A stretch of DNA of 12,320 nt from DASXMX01 sp036794395 (GTDB taxonomy: Bacteria; Planctomycetota; Phycisphaerae; Tepidisphaerales; Tepidisphaeraceae), in contig DAIRGS010000214.1 of assembly GCA_036794395.1 (NCBI GenBank), positions 1 to 12,320 on the forward strand, read 5' to 3'. The translations under genes and the position numbers were made by a program. Below the pieces are notes generated by a model, which did not search any database, had not been told where the DNA came from, and was given only the letters and a program-made list of their open reading frames with translations. How positions within the stretch are numbered: position 1 is the first letter of the stretch; the number at the start of each line of letters is the position of its first letter. Positions 1 to 6,986 of this stretch are shown here, piece by piece.

Positions 1-2
1 GG

Positions 3-263
3 CCGGAAACGGATAGGCCGCTCCTACGCCACCGCGCCACGTCTCGACTCTACCGGCGCTATATCGCGTGCGCGTGGTCTCACAAGCGGGAGCGTTCATC
101 GGCGATCGAATTGCGTGAACCCGTCGTCGCTCAATTGCTCGCTTCCGGCGCCCTGGCGGACAAAAAAGAGGGCATTAATATACCTGTTGCACCACGCCGG
201 CCCGGATCATTCTGCCATACTGCAAGCCACATAGACATTGCGCGGGGCGAAATCCAGGCGTAG
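3..263 (+). CDS. Possible C-terminal end of an ORF entering from the left edge
   Basis: One plus-strand frame is open from base 3 to a TAG at 261-263, with no start inside the window, so it could be the last 86 residues of a gene that begins upstream. Its middle (around RERSSAIELREP and VVAQLLASGALADKK) reads like plausible coding sequence with fairly GC-rich third positions. I recognise no family. Against it, the last 57 bases overlap the 3' end of the minus-strand lipoprotein gene, and the tail after about base 180 looks less protein-like. If it is not real, bases 1-206 hold nothing else I can identify. Sequence to the left of the window would settle this. Confidence 0.22.
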   Translation, partial: PETDRPLLRHRATSRLYRRYIACAWSHKRERSSAIELREPVVAQLLASGALADKKEGINIPVAPRRPGSFCHTASHIDIARGEIQA

Positions 264-680
264 CACTACGGCTCGACGTTTCATTGGAACGGGGAATCTC
301 CCGAGACAGCCATGGTGGACGATGACATCGTTGTCAGGGAGCACATAGGCGGAGTAGCCGCCGGTCCCCCAGTTCAGATACACGCCTCTTAAAAGGTATG
401 GCTTTGTACCGGACGTCGGTTGAAGACCCTGACCCGTCAGCGCTGCGGCCTCCCGCTCGGTTAGTTCCATGACGACTTGCGTGGCAAGGCGAGATTCGGC
501 TTCGTACTCTTTTTCCTCGCTAACCGGACAAACCCGATCTTTGGCCAACTGCGTATCAAAGCTTCCTCGCGTCCCGCGAGGGGGTGGATTAAACCATGAG
601 TTTGCAGAGGATGTGGCCCGATGATCTAAAAAGCAACCGGACAAGCTGCATAGCAGCAATGGTATAAATACACGTTTCAT
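207..680 (-). CDS. Small putative lipoprotein of unknown function
   Basis: This 157-residue protein begins with a short basic and hydrophobic segment followed by the lipobox LSGC (residues 13-16). It should therefore be cut before Cys16, lipidated and anchored in a membrane on the outside of the cytoplasm. The mature part shows no family I recognise; it is of mixed polarity with two later Cys residues (near CLGRF and VACSM) that could form a disulfide. Its ATG overlaps the stop of the preceding short ORF as ATGA (680-677), so translation is probably coupled and it is likely the last gene of the minus-strand cluster starting at 1660. The start is well supported by both the lipobox position and the overlap. 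Function is unknown; any link to the P460-like protein is inferred only from position. Confidence 0.72.
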   Translation of the reverse strand: MKRVFIPLLLCSLSGCFLDHRATSSANSWFNPPPRGTRGSFDTQLAKDRVCPVSEEKEYEAESRLATQVVMELTEREAAALTGQGLQPTSGTKPYLLRGVYLNWGTGGYSAYVLPDNDVIVHHGCLGRFPVPMKRRAVVLRLDFAPRNVYVACSMAE

Positions 681-850
681 TTCTTTTTTGTCGTGTGTTG
701 TTTCTTAGTGTGCGGTTCTTGTTTTACCACATCGGCCTTTCGCGTGCTCAGGATATCGCGTATGAGGTTGCGGAAGCGTTCCGCCGCGCTCGGACCTTCA
801 TTGAAGTCTTGCGGGCCTGTGCGGGGTGTTGCTGATACCATAATGACCAT
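677..850 (-). CDS. Short basic ORF, or surviving tail of the broken oxidase gene
   Basis: The last part of this frame (from about EGPSAAERFRNLIRDIL to a Lys/Thr-rich end, HTTKKK) looks like a genuine protein end, and its TGA at 679-677 overlaps the ATG of the lipoprotein gene. Where it begins is unclear: ATGs at 850 and 841 would give 57 or 54 residues, and the frame is open further back to about 901. It lies one frame away from the FAD-oxidase stump that overlaps it at 798-850. It is either an independent small gene or the C-terminal remnant of the gene that starts at 1085, after an internal deletion and frameshift. The first part (about residues 1-15) looks less like protein. I do not recognise the sequence. 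Confidence 0.4.
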   Translation of the reverse strand: MVIMVSATPRTGPQDFNEGPSAAERFRNLIRDILSTRKADVVKQEPHTKKQHTTKKK

Positions 851-1085
851 CAGCCGTTGAGCCCGCGAAGGGTGACTCCAGTTTGATACGCAGTCCGCCA
901 ACGTCCCGCTTCAAGCCATCCCACGCCGACGCCGAGGGCCATCCGGGGTCGCTTGGCCGCACGCGGGAGCGAAGCACTGCCGGAGTGGTGGTTTGTGCCC
1001 GCGCGAAGCTGCCCAGCCCGCGCGGAAGGAACTCTGGCAGGAACGGGATCGCCGCCGCGATTTTGAGCAAGTCTCTTCTATTCAT
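798..1085 (-). pseudogene. N-terminal stump of a Tat-exported FAD-linked (berberine-bridge-type) oxidase
   Basis: Starting at the ATG at 1085, the protein opens with a twin-arginine signal (NRRDLLK followed by a hydrophobic run ending near ARAQ), then VRPSDPGWPSASAWDGLKRD and a GG-IKLESPF segment. From memory, this order is the usual N-terminus of secreted FAD-linked oxidases of the BBE-domain type, which normally have roughly 450-550 residues. Here the similarity stops after about residue 63, and the frame ends at 95 residues after a non-descript tail. The FAD-binding and substrate domains are absent. The start overlaps the stop of the P460-like gene as ATGA (1085-1082), so the original operon arrangement is intact while the body of the gene has been lost. 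An upstream in-frame ATG at 1124 exists but would add residues before the Tat signal and is rejected. No oxidase activity is expected. Confidence 0.62.
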
Positions 1086-1660
1086 CGACCAGACCGGGCA
1101 TGAGGACTGGCATCGTTCGCCCAACTCCCAAACACATTATCCCGACTCGCTCCGGCATGACATGCAACACACGAGGCAATCTTCCCACTTTCAATTTTGG
1201 CGGGATCTTCGAAATAAAAGTATTCCCAATCCCCGTGCTCGGCATCAAACCCGGCGGCTCGCTTCACCATTCCGCCGACGCCCGCACGGGCGACTACGAT
1301 GTTCCAGTCCTTGTCGAAATGCCTTTCTTCTTGCTTCTCTTTCACGATCACCGCTCCGACCGCGTAGTTACTTGCGGATTGCTTAAACGCATCGGCTGCC
1401 AGGTCATTCATGTAAATGCGAACCATCGTATTTGCATGTGGCCCCTCCTTTTTACGCGCCTGCTCAACATCCGCTTCCGAAACGCCACGGCAGAGAATCG
1501 CTAATTCCGGATTCACGTGAACCGGCTGAGGCGTCATGGATTTCATCTTCGTGTAGTCTTTTGCAATCTCCGCCACAATGGGAGCCGCAGGTTTGTCGTC
1601 CGCCAGTTCACGTCCGGCCATTGCAAGAAAAGCCACGAGGCACACGAGAATCGTTTTCAT
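1082..1660 (-). CDS. Cytochrome P460-like c-type haem protein, exported
   Basis: The 192-residue product has a cleavable Sec-type signal (about residues 1-20) and a single c-haem binding motif, CVACH, at residues 164-168. The block before it, with GGMVKRAAGFD and HGDWEYFYFE, followed by a CxxCH and a terminal VFGSW, is the pattern I associate with the cytochrome P460 family (periplasmic mono-haem proteins; the founding member oxidises hydroxylamine, and relatives include c'-beta cytochromes). Family assignment is from motif recognition; the substrate here cannot be told. The start at 1660 is preceded by a good ribosome binding site, AAGGGAA, read on the minus strand (about 1666-1672). Its stop overlaps the start of the oxidase stump, making it the first gene of a cluster with that remnant and the lipoprotein. 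The extra C-terminal residues after FGSW look like unconserved read-on. Confidence 0.78.
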   Translation of the reverse strand: MKTILVCLVAFLAMAGRELADDKPAAPIVAEIAKDYTKMKSMTPQPVHVNPELAILCRGVSEADVEQARKKEGPHANTMVRIYMNDLAADAFKQSASNYAVGAVIVKEKQEERHFDKDWNIVVARAGVGGMVKRAAGFDAEHGDWEYFYFEDPAKIESGKIASCVACHAGASRDNVFGSWANDASPHARSGR

Positions 1661-1811
1661 CGCAGTTCCCTTCGATTTAGCGATTCAAACAATCTCAATC
1701 GCAAAAGTCAGTAAATTCGGTTGTACCCAGTTTTCCCCCTCCCACTCAGACGCATGACGTATAATTTAGTTGCGTGCGAGTTGTATCAGCCCGTTATTCC
1801 ACCCTTGAACC
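1661..1811. promoter_or_regulatory. Divergent intergenic region with candidate -10 box
   Basis: This 151-bp gap separates the minus-strand P460 cluster from the plus-strand fucosidase gene, so it should hold both promoters. On the plus strand a perfect TATAAT lies at 1760-1765, about 46 bases before the fucosidase ATG. No good TTGACA is found 16-18 bases upstream (the stretch there is C-rich), so an activator or an extended arrangement would be needed. The fucosidase ATG has no clear Shine-Dalgarno sequence. I saw no convincing minus-strand promoter. Confidence 0.3.
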
Positions 1812-4187
1812 ATGCCGTCGCAAAAAGTTCATTCATCCCGAGGTTTCCGTGTAGAGCCGCTTGAGAAGCGATTTCTTCTGGCGTCGCATCCGGTCACGCC
1901 GATGCCTGCGCTGAATCAACCCCAAGGTGCGCCCGGCACAGTTGAATTCGAACGCTTCGACACCGGCGGCGAAGGCGTTTCGTATCACGATCCCGCCGGT
2001 GCGCCCGACATTCAGCCATCCACCGATGCCGGCGGAACGTTGTACCTCGGCTCGACGGTTCCCGGCGAATGGCTCAACTACACCATCAATGCCGCCGCCA
2101 CGACGACCTACACTTTTGGGATTCGCGTTGCCTCCGCGACTTCGGGTGGAACCATTCACCTCGAAATCGATGGCCAGAACGCCACCGGCGCGATCACCAT
2201 TCAAAACACCGGCGGCGCGCAAAACTGGATCACCCTCAACGTTCCCAACGTGTCGATCAGTTCCGGTCAGCACGTCCTCTCGCTGGTGATCGACTCCGTG
2301 GCCGTGCCCGGCCAAAGCATCGGCAACTTCAACTACCTCCAGCTCTCCGATAATCCCGTCACGTCTCCGCGCACGCAGTGGTGGCGGGATGCGCAGTTTG
2401 GGATGTTCGTTCACTGGGGTTTGTATTCGCGGTTAGCCGGGCATTGGAATGGGCAGACGACCAGCAGCTTCGGCGAGTGGATCATGAATGATCTGCACAT
2501 TCCGCTGGATCAGTACGCGCAGGTCGCCAATCAATTTAATCCCACGCAGTTTGATGCTGGCCAGTGGGTGCAGATCGCCCAGTCGGCCGGGATGAAATAC
2601 ATCGTGATGACGGCCAAGCATCACGATGGGTTCAGCATGTTCGATACATCGGTAAACACCTACAACGTGGTGCATGCCACGCCCTGGCATCGCGATCCGA
2701 TCGCCGAACTCTCAGCGGCGACTCACGCGGCCGGCCTGCATTTTGGCGCATACTACTCCATCCTCAACTGGGCCGATGCCAACGCCAGCGCCGGCGGCAT
2801 CAATACCTACATGCAGACGATGGAAACCCAGCTCAAGGAGCTGATCCAGAACGATCATCCGGATCTGCTCTGGTTCGATGGCGAATGGCCCGACTGGTGG
2901 ACGGACGAACGCGGCCGCGAACTCACCGAATACATCCGCAACCTCAACCCGGTCATCATCATCAATAACCGCGTCGGCAAGCGTCTCGTAACCGATGGCG
3001 ACTACGACACCCCCGAACAAACCATTCCCACCACCGAGCCCGCGGGGCGCTTGTGGGAATCGGCCATGACGCTCAACGATACATGGGGCTACAAAGACAC
3101 CGACAACAACTGGAAATCCGCCTCGACTATTCTTGATGACTTGAATCAGATTAAAGCCGAGCACGGCAACATGCTGCTCAACGTCGGCCCGACCGGCGCA
3201 GGCGTCATCCCCGCACAAGCCGTTCAGATTCTCAAGCAAGTCGGCATGGCCCTCGGTGTTGTCGTCCCAACGCCCACGCCAACACCAACACCAACTCCTA
3301 CTCCAACGCCTACGCCTACGCCCACTCCGACACCAACTCCAGCACCCACGCCGGACCCCACACCCACACCGGCTCCCACGCCGGTGCGGACGCTCACAGT
3401 CACCGCCGGTCACAAGGCAACATACACCGACGCCGCCGGTCATCTCATCACGGTGACGATGCGCGGCCCCGGCTCGGCCCAATTGGGCTTCGCATCGGCC
3501 GGCAACACAGATGTGTCTCAGATAGCGGTGAGCGGCGCTGGCAACCGCTCCACGCTGGGCGTCAAAGGTTCGACTTCCTTGGGCGCTATCACCATCAACG
3601 GATCGCTCGGCAGCCTGCTTGCGCCAACCGCCGACCTGCCCGGAGATCTATCGGCCACGGGCGCGCTGGGCCGGTTGCAGCTCCGCTCAGCAACGGGCGC
3701 GAACAGGATTTCGACGGCATCCCTCGGGTCATTGATCATCAAGGGCGATTTCAGCGACAACCTCGAAGCCGGCACGATCGGCTCGATCAACATCGGCGGC
3801 GCCCTATCCGGCGCGTCCATTCGCGCCACGAGTTCAATTGGCTCGGTGCTCGTCGGTTCCGCAATCGCCAGCCAGCTTTTCGCCGGAGTGCGACCGGATC
3901 TCACGGCACTCCCGGCCACTGCCAACGATCTCACAACGCCTGCATCGACCATCAAATCGTTCGTTGTTCGATCGCACGGCTCATTCAGCGATACGCAGGT
4001 CGCCGCCGGCACGATCGGCAAGGCATCGTTGGGCGTTGTTTCTTCCTCCAACGCTTCCACGACGTTCGGCCTCGTAGCTCATCAGATTCGCTTCGTCAGC
4101 CAAATCATCTCCGGGAAAACAAAATCTTTCCGAAACCTGACCGCCACCACGCCGCTCACGTCCGACGTTGCCGCGCGGATTCTGTGA
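1812..4187 (+). CDS. Secreted multidomain alpha-L-fucosidase (GH29) with CBM6-like module
   Basis: This 791-residue protein has five parts. (1) An N-terminal LEPR-XLL-type motif, VEPLEKRFLLAS (residues 14-25), typical of exported planctomycete proteins. (2) A CBM6-like carbohydrate-binding domain, about 41-178 (EFERFD, GEWLNY, then an alternating beta pattern). (3) A GH29 alpha-L-fucosidase catalytic domain, about 188-480, with FGMFVHWG, TAKHHDGF (267-274), the nucleophile region LLWFDGEW (Asp356 as predicted nucleophile) and WESAMTLNDTWGY (415-427; Glu416 is one possible acid/base). (4) A Pro-Thr linker, 486-525. (5) A Gly/Ser-rich repetitive C-terminal domain with recurring LGSLxI- and IGSxxI-like strands, probably beta-solenoid. 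It should remove terminal alpha-L-fucose from glycans outside the cytoplasm. The usual GH29 C-terminal beta-sandwich is not seen after the barrel. It converges on the LEPR-XLL gene at 5098-4316. Confidence 0.9.
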   Translation: MPSQKVHSSRGFRVEPLEKRFLLASHPVTPMPALNQPQGAPGTVEFERFDTGGEGVSYHDPAGAPDIQPSTDAGGTLYLGSTVPGEWLNYTINAAATTTYTFGIRVASATSGGTIHLEIDGQNATGAITIQNTGGAQNWITLNVPNVSISSGQHVLSLVIDSVAVPGQSIGNFNYLQLSDNPVTSPRTQWWRDAQFGMFVHWGLYSRLAGHWNGQTTSSFGEWIMNDLHIPLDQYAQVANQFNPTQFDAGQWVQIAQSAGMKYIVMTAKHHDGFSMFDTSVNTYNVVHATPWHRDPIAELSAATHAAGLHFGAYYSILNWADANASAGGINTYMQTMETQLKELIQNDHPDLLWFDGEWPDWWTDERGRELTEYIRNLNPVIIINNRVGKRLVTDGDYDTPEQTIPTTEPAGRLWESAMTLNDTWGYKDTDNNWKSASTILDDLNQIKAEHGNMLLNVGPTGAGVIPAQAVQILKQVGMALGVVVPTPTPTPTPTPTPTPTPTPTPTPTPAPTPDPTPTPAPTPVRTLTVTAGHKATYTDAAGHLITVTMRGPGSAQLGFASAGNTDVSQIAVSGAGNRSTLGVKGSTSLGAITINGSLGSLLAPTADLPGDLSATGALGRLQLRSATGANRISTASLGSLIIKGDFSDNLEAGTIGSINIGGALSGASIRATSSIGSVLVGSAIASQLFAGVRPDLTALPATANDLTTPASTIKSFVVRSHGSFSDTQVAAGTIGKASLGVVSSSNASTTFGLVAHQIRFVSQIISGKTKSFRNLTATTPLTSDVAARIL
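3267..3386 (+). repeat. In-frame Pro-Thr repeat (interdomain linker)
   Basis: About 120 bases encode alternating proline and threonine, with Ala and Asp substitutions toward the end. The DNA is a degenerate 6-base repeat of the form CCN ACN with varied third bases, so it is kept as a protein linker and is not a pure microsatellite, although slippage-driven length change is still plausible. It separates the GH29 barrel from the C-terminal repetitive domain and likely forms an extended, possibly glycosylated, spacer. Confidence 0.9.
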
Positions 4188-4315
4188 ACATGGCACGCGA
4201 AAGATCATGATCCGTGTTGCTTTTGTCATATTTTGTCCATCTTCCAAAACTCGTGCGAACGATATCTAGAGTTTTAGAGTCGTAGTATATTTTAAGTTAC
4301 GGGCCAACTCGCGGG
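4188..4315. other. Convergent intergenic gap, no clear terminator
   Basis: This 128-bp AT-richer gap separates the 3' ends of two convergent genes, where a bidirectional terminator would be expected. The only candidate is a weak five-pair stem (GCACG at 4193-4197 with CGTGT at 4213-4217, enclosing the palindrome GATCATGATC) followed by TTTT near 4220. It is too weak to call. Nothing else is visible. Confidence 0.4.
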
Positions 4316-5098
4316 TCAAGCCGGAATGGGAAACCATTCGACCCAGCCTCGGAAGTGATGCGTTCCGGTAATGACAATCTTTATGTCAAGCCGACTAGGC
4401 GCATTTGACGGCGCAAGGAAAGTGAGCCCAAACCCGTAGCCGAGATGAATGCCGTAGAGATCGCCGTTGCGGCGGCGTACCATCGGATCGTCTTCCGCCG
4501 TGCGGAGCGGGAGGATTTGCAAGGGGGTGCCGGAAGGCTTTTCTGCAACGAAAGTTTCTACGTCGTCATTAGACCATTTTATCGGGACCGAGTTGCCAAA
4601 CTTGTCCATACGAAAGGGCACAAATTCACCGCTTAGAGGCCCCCCCGTGTTAAATGTACTTTCCGTGACGTCAATTGGCCCGGGCGCGAGATGTTCCACC
4701 CTGAATCGGGCAGCGATGTTTGACCATGCGCCCGAGGGGGCTAGCGAGTTGGGCGGAAGACCGGGAATCGACACTTCTATCTCGTAACGGGTCGCGATGG
4801 TAAAGGTACAGCGAAAGAACGCAGTGTTCCGTGTTAATTGGGTGGTTGCATCGAGAACGTGAGACGGCAGAAGGGTCGCGGTTAGTAGATCGTCCGAAGA
4901 ATACTGCCTCACAATCAAATTCACCGGCGATTGATAGGAATGGGCGGGATCGTCAACCTTCACGCCGAGCGTTATCTTTTCGCCAGCCCTGAATGTGCCC
5001 GACGGTCTGCCGGGGAAAAACACGACGGAATACGGTGGGGTGAACGCGATCCGGGAGAGTAGGCATCGGCTTTCCAAGCTCTCGATAAAACCTCGCAT
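4316..5098 (-). CDS. LEPR-XLL-motif exported protein of unknown function
   Basis: The 260-residue product begins with a LEPR-XLL-type motif (IESLESRCLLS, residues 5-15), like the fucosidase and the CAP protein in this window, and so is probably exported. The rest alternates short hydrophobic and polar stretches typical of beta-sandwich domains, for example AGEKITLGVKVDDPA and TLLPSHVLDATTQL, with a Pro-rich middle (PGLPPNSLAPSG). This suggests one or two Ig-like or CARDB-like beta domains, but I recognise no family and no catalytic motif. The start at 5098 is supported by the motif position and by a purine-rich GAGAGGG just upstream on the minus strand (about 5103-5109). It lies downstream of the sulfatase on the same strand across a 122-bp gap, so a shared transcript is possible but not shown. 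Confidence 0.68.
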   Translation of the reverse strand: MRGFIESLESRCLLSRIAFTPPYSVVFFPGRPSGTFRAGEKITLGVKVDDPAHSYQSPVNLIVRQYSSDDLLTATLLPSHVLDATTQLTRNTAFFRCTFTIATRYEIEVSIPGLPPNSLAPSGAWSNIAARFRVEHLAPGPIDVTESTFNTGGPLSGEFVPFRMDKFGNSVPIKWSNDDVETFVAEKPSGTPLQILPLRTAEDDPMVRRRNGDLYGIHLGYGFGLTFLAPSNAPSRLDIKIVITGTHHFRGWVEWFPIPA

Positions 5099-5220
5099 AT
5101 TGCCCTCTCGAATTTCATTCCGGCTTCGTTCATACCGCTGGCTTCGCGAGCGACTTCAGAATGTAATCTTACCCGACGCGATGACTAACACTAGACGACT
5201 GCTGAAATACCACGACCGTT

Positions 5221-6726
5221 TCAGGCCTTGGGAATATCCGCGGGCTGAAGAAGTTCTTTCAACGAACCGGCTGATCCAACCCGCGCGGTGGCGCGCAGGT
5301 GCTCGGTGAGTTGGGCGGTGAACGCCGCGACCCGGCTGGCATGTTCGGGCTGGTCGGCAAGGTTGGTCATTTCATCCGCGTCGGCGTGTAAATCATATAA
5401 ACGAACAGTTTTTCCCGGCGTCGGGTTGGCAGTTACATATCCATCCTTGCGGGCCCGATTGCCGGCGCAATAGGTGAACTTCCATCGATCGGTGCGGATG
5501 TACGCCTCGGCGTTTTCGGAGTATTCGATGACAACATGGTCGCGGTGGGTGGCCGTGGGATTGCGCAGTAACGGCAGAATACTCCTGCCCTGGATTGCCG
5601 GTGAAACCGGGCGGCCGATCAAATCCAGAATCGTTGGAGCAAGATCGATTGTCTGCACCAGCGCGGTCGAGTGTGTGCCGGGCTTGATCGTTCCCGGCAG
5701 CCGCATGATCAGCGGCACGCGAATGGCGGGGTCGAAGCCGGAGTGTTTTTCGAACCGGCCATGCTGGCCAAGCAGGTAGCCGTGATCGGCCAGATAAACC
5801 ACCAGCGTGTTGGCGGCTTGTCCTGATTGGTCCAGCGCGTCCAGAACCCGGCCGACCGAATGATCGAGAAATTCGACGGACGTGTGGTAAGCCGCGATCG
5901 AGCCACACTTTTCGGCTTCGGTCATATCTTTGAATACCAGCGGAACCTGCGCTGCATCGTCCGGTCCCAATTTCGGCGCGGCGAAGTCCGAAGGCGCATG
6001 CCGTCCGCGATATTCCGGCGGGAAATTGTAAGGCGAGTGGGGCTCATAAAAACTCGCCACCAGAAAAAACGGCTTCTCCCGCGTCTCCCGCATAAACCGC
6101 TCGGCCTGTCCCGCAAACCACGCCGCGGATGTGTCATTCTCCATGTAATCAAACGGCAAACACGCGCTATTGAGCCACACCTTCGCGGGATCCTTGAAGG
6201 GTCGCCAGGGCGGCTGCACCTTCACACCAGCGGGGATCGGCGCGCGACCGATTTGCTTGCGGAGCGCGTTAAACTCTTCGATATCGAGGCGATGTTCGAA
6301 ACCGTGTTTTAGAGGGCTGTTGAAGTGCATCTTCCCGAACGCCGCGGTTTCGTAACCGGCATCGGACAATTCGTGGGCAAGCGTGCGCTCCGAATCCGGC
6401 AGCACGCTGGCTAACTGTGTAACGCCAATCGACCGCGGATACCGGCCCGTCAAAAACGCCTGCCGGGCGGCGGTACACACGGGTGAACAACAGAATGCGT
6501 TCTCGAACCGAATCCCCTCCGAAGCCAGTCGATCCAAATGCGGTGTCCGCACCACCCGATTCCCGTAAGTCCCGCAGACATAAGGCGCATGATCGTCAGC
6601 GACGATCCATAGGACGTTGGGTGGCTTAACTGGCGCGGCCTTAGAAGTTCCCGCAAGTGCCACAGACGCTGCCGCCCCGGCCGCGCCCGCCAGAAGGACC
6701 CTGCGAGAAATGGATTCCTGGTGCAT
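5221..6726 (-). CDS. Tat-exported sulfatase (S1 / arylsulfatase-type)
   Basis: The 501-residue enzyme starts with a twin-arginine signal (SRRVLLAG, hydrophobic Ala-rich run, cut near SKAAP). The type I sulfatase core follows: NVLWIVADDH with metal-binding Asp44 and Asp45; the modification motif CTAAR (84-88), where Cys84 should be converted to formylglycine; TGRYP; GKMHF (131-135); and LADHG (312-316) with a later EKHSGF. These are the residues of calcium-dependent sulfate ester hydrolases. The motif has Ala where Pro is commonest, which still fits C-x-(P/A)-x-R. Length and domain order are complete. The substrate cannot be read from sequence, but the nearby fucosidase suggests a sulfated fucose polysaccharide. 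The start at 6726 is supported by GGGAG on the minus strand (6734-6738), seven bases upstream. No maturase gene is in the window. Confidence 0.92.
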   Translation of the reverse strand: MHQESISRRVLLAGAAGAAASVALAGTSKAAPVKPPNVLWIVADDHAPYVCGTYGNRVVRTPHLDRLASEGIRFENAFCCSPVCTAARQAFLTGRYPRSIGVTQLASVLPDSERTLAHELSDAGYETAAFGKMHFNSPLKHGFEHRLDIEEFNALRKQIGRAPIPAGVKVQPPWRPFKDPAKVWLNSACLPFDYMENDTSAAWFAGQAERFMRETREKPFFLVASFYEPHSPYNFPPEYRGRHAPSDFAAPKLGPDDAAQVPLVFKDMTEAEKCGSIAAYHTSVEFLDHSVGRVLDALDQSGQAANTLVVYLADHGYLLGQHGRFEKHSGFDPAIRVPLIMRLPGTIKPGTHSTALVQTIDLAPTILDLIGRPVSPAIQGRSILPLLRNPTATHRDHVVIEYSENAEAYIRTDRWKFTYCAGNRARKDGYVTANPTPGKTVRLYDLHADADEMTNLADQPEHASRVAAFTAQLTEHLRATARVGSAGSLKELLQPADIPKA

Positions 6727-6800
6727 AGACGTTCTCCCGTGTTTTTATTCCTGTCGCCTGGGCGCCGCACGAACCACCACTGCATTGAGGAAAGACCAAA

Positions 6801-6986
6801 ACAATTAACCACAGAGGCCACAGAGAACACAGAGAACACAGAGAACACAGAGAAAACCACAGAGAGAATTTCAAAATGCCTCCGGAAGTCCCGCTCGCAG
6901 CGCCAACTTTCTTGTTCAGAATCTCCGTGTATGGCTCTGTGTTCTCTGTGCCCTCTGTGATCTCTGTGATCTCTGTGGTTAATTGT
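6801..6986. repeat. 186-bp palindromic element with ACAGAG tandem arms
   Basis: The ends are a perfect 16-bp inverted repeat: ACAATTAACCACAGAG at 6801-6816 and its complement at 6971-6986. Inside each arm the hexamer ACAGAG recurs with a nine-base period. The left arm has six copies (6811, 6820, 6829, 6838, 6847, then 6859 after a three-base insertion). The right arm has five complementary copies (CTCTGT at 6935, 6944, 6953, 6962, 6971). The three bases between copies vary (GCC, AAC, ATC, GGC). A non-repetitive centre of about 70 bases separates the arms. Single-stranded, it would fold into a very long hairpin in several registers. CAAA/TTTG flanks could extend the stem past a one-base bulge. 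No target duplication or ORF of its own is seen. It lies 74 bp upstream of the sulfatase start, so it could affect that promoter. Confidence 0.93.

Noticed and set aside
883..1504. Plus-strand open frames over the P460 cluster
   Set aside because: They are antisense to a clear haem protein and oxidase stump and lack any recognisable domain.
1833..2414. Long minus-strand open frame (193 residues) under the fucosidase gene
   Set aside because: It is the reverse-strand shadow of the GH29/CBM6 coding sequence, low-complexity in Arg and Gly, with no family features.
2712..3482. 256-residue minus-strand open frame
   Set aside because: A shadow of the fucosidase; its Trp/Arg/Cys-rich part is just the complement of the Pro-Thr linker.
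4193..4223. Terminator after the fucosidase gene
   Set aside because: Only five pairs including a wobble and a large loop; too weak to list as a terminator.
6801..6986. CRISPR array
   Set aside because: Repeat units are six bases with three-base gaps and occur in both orientations; there are no 20-40-bp spacers and no cas genes.
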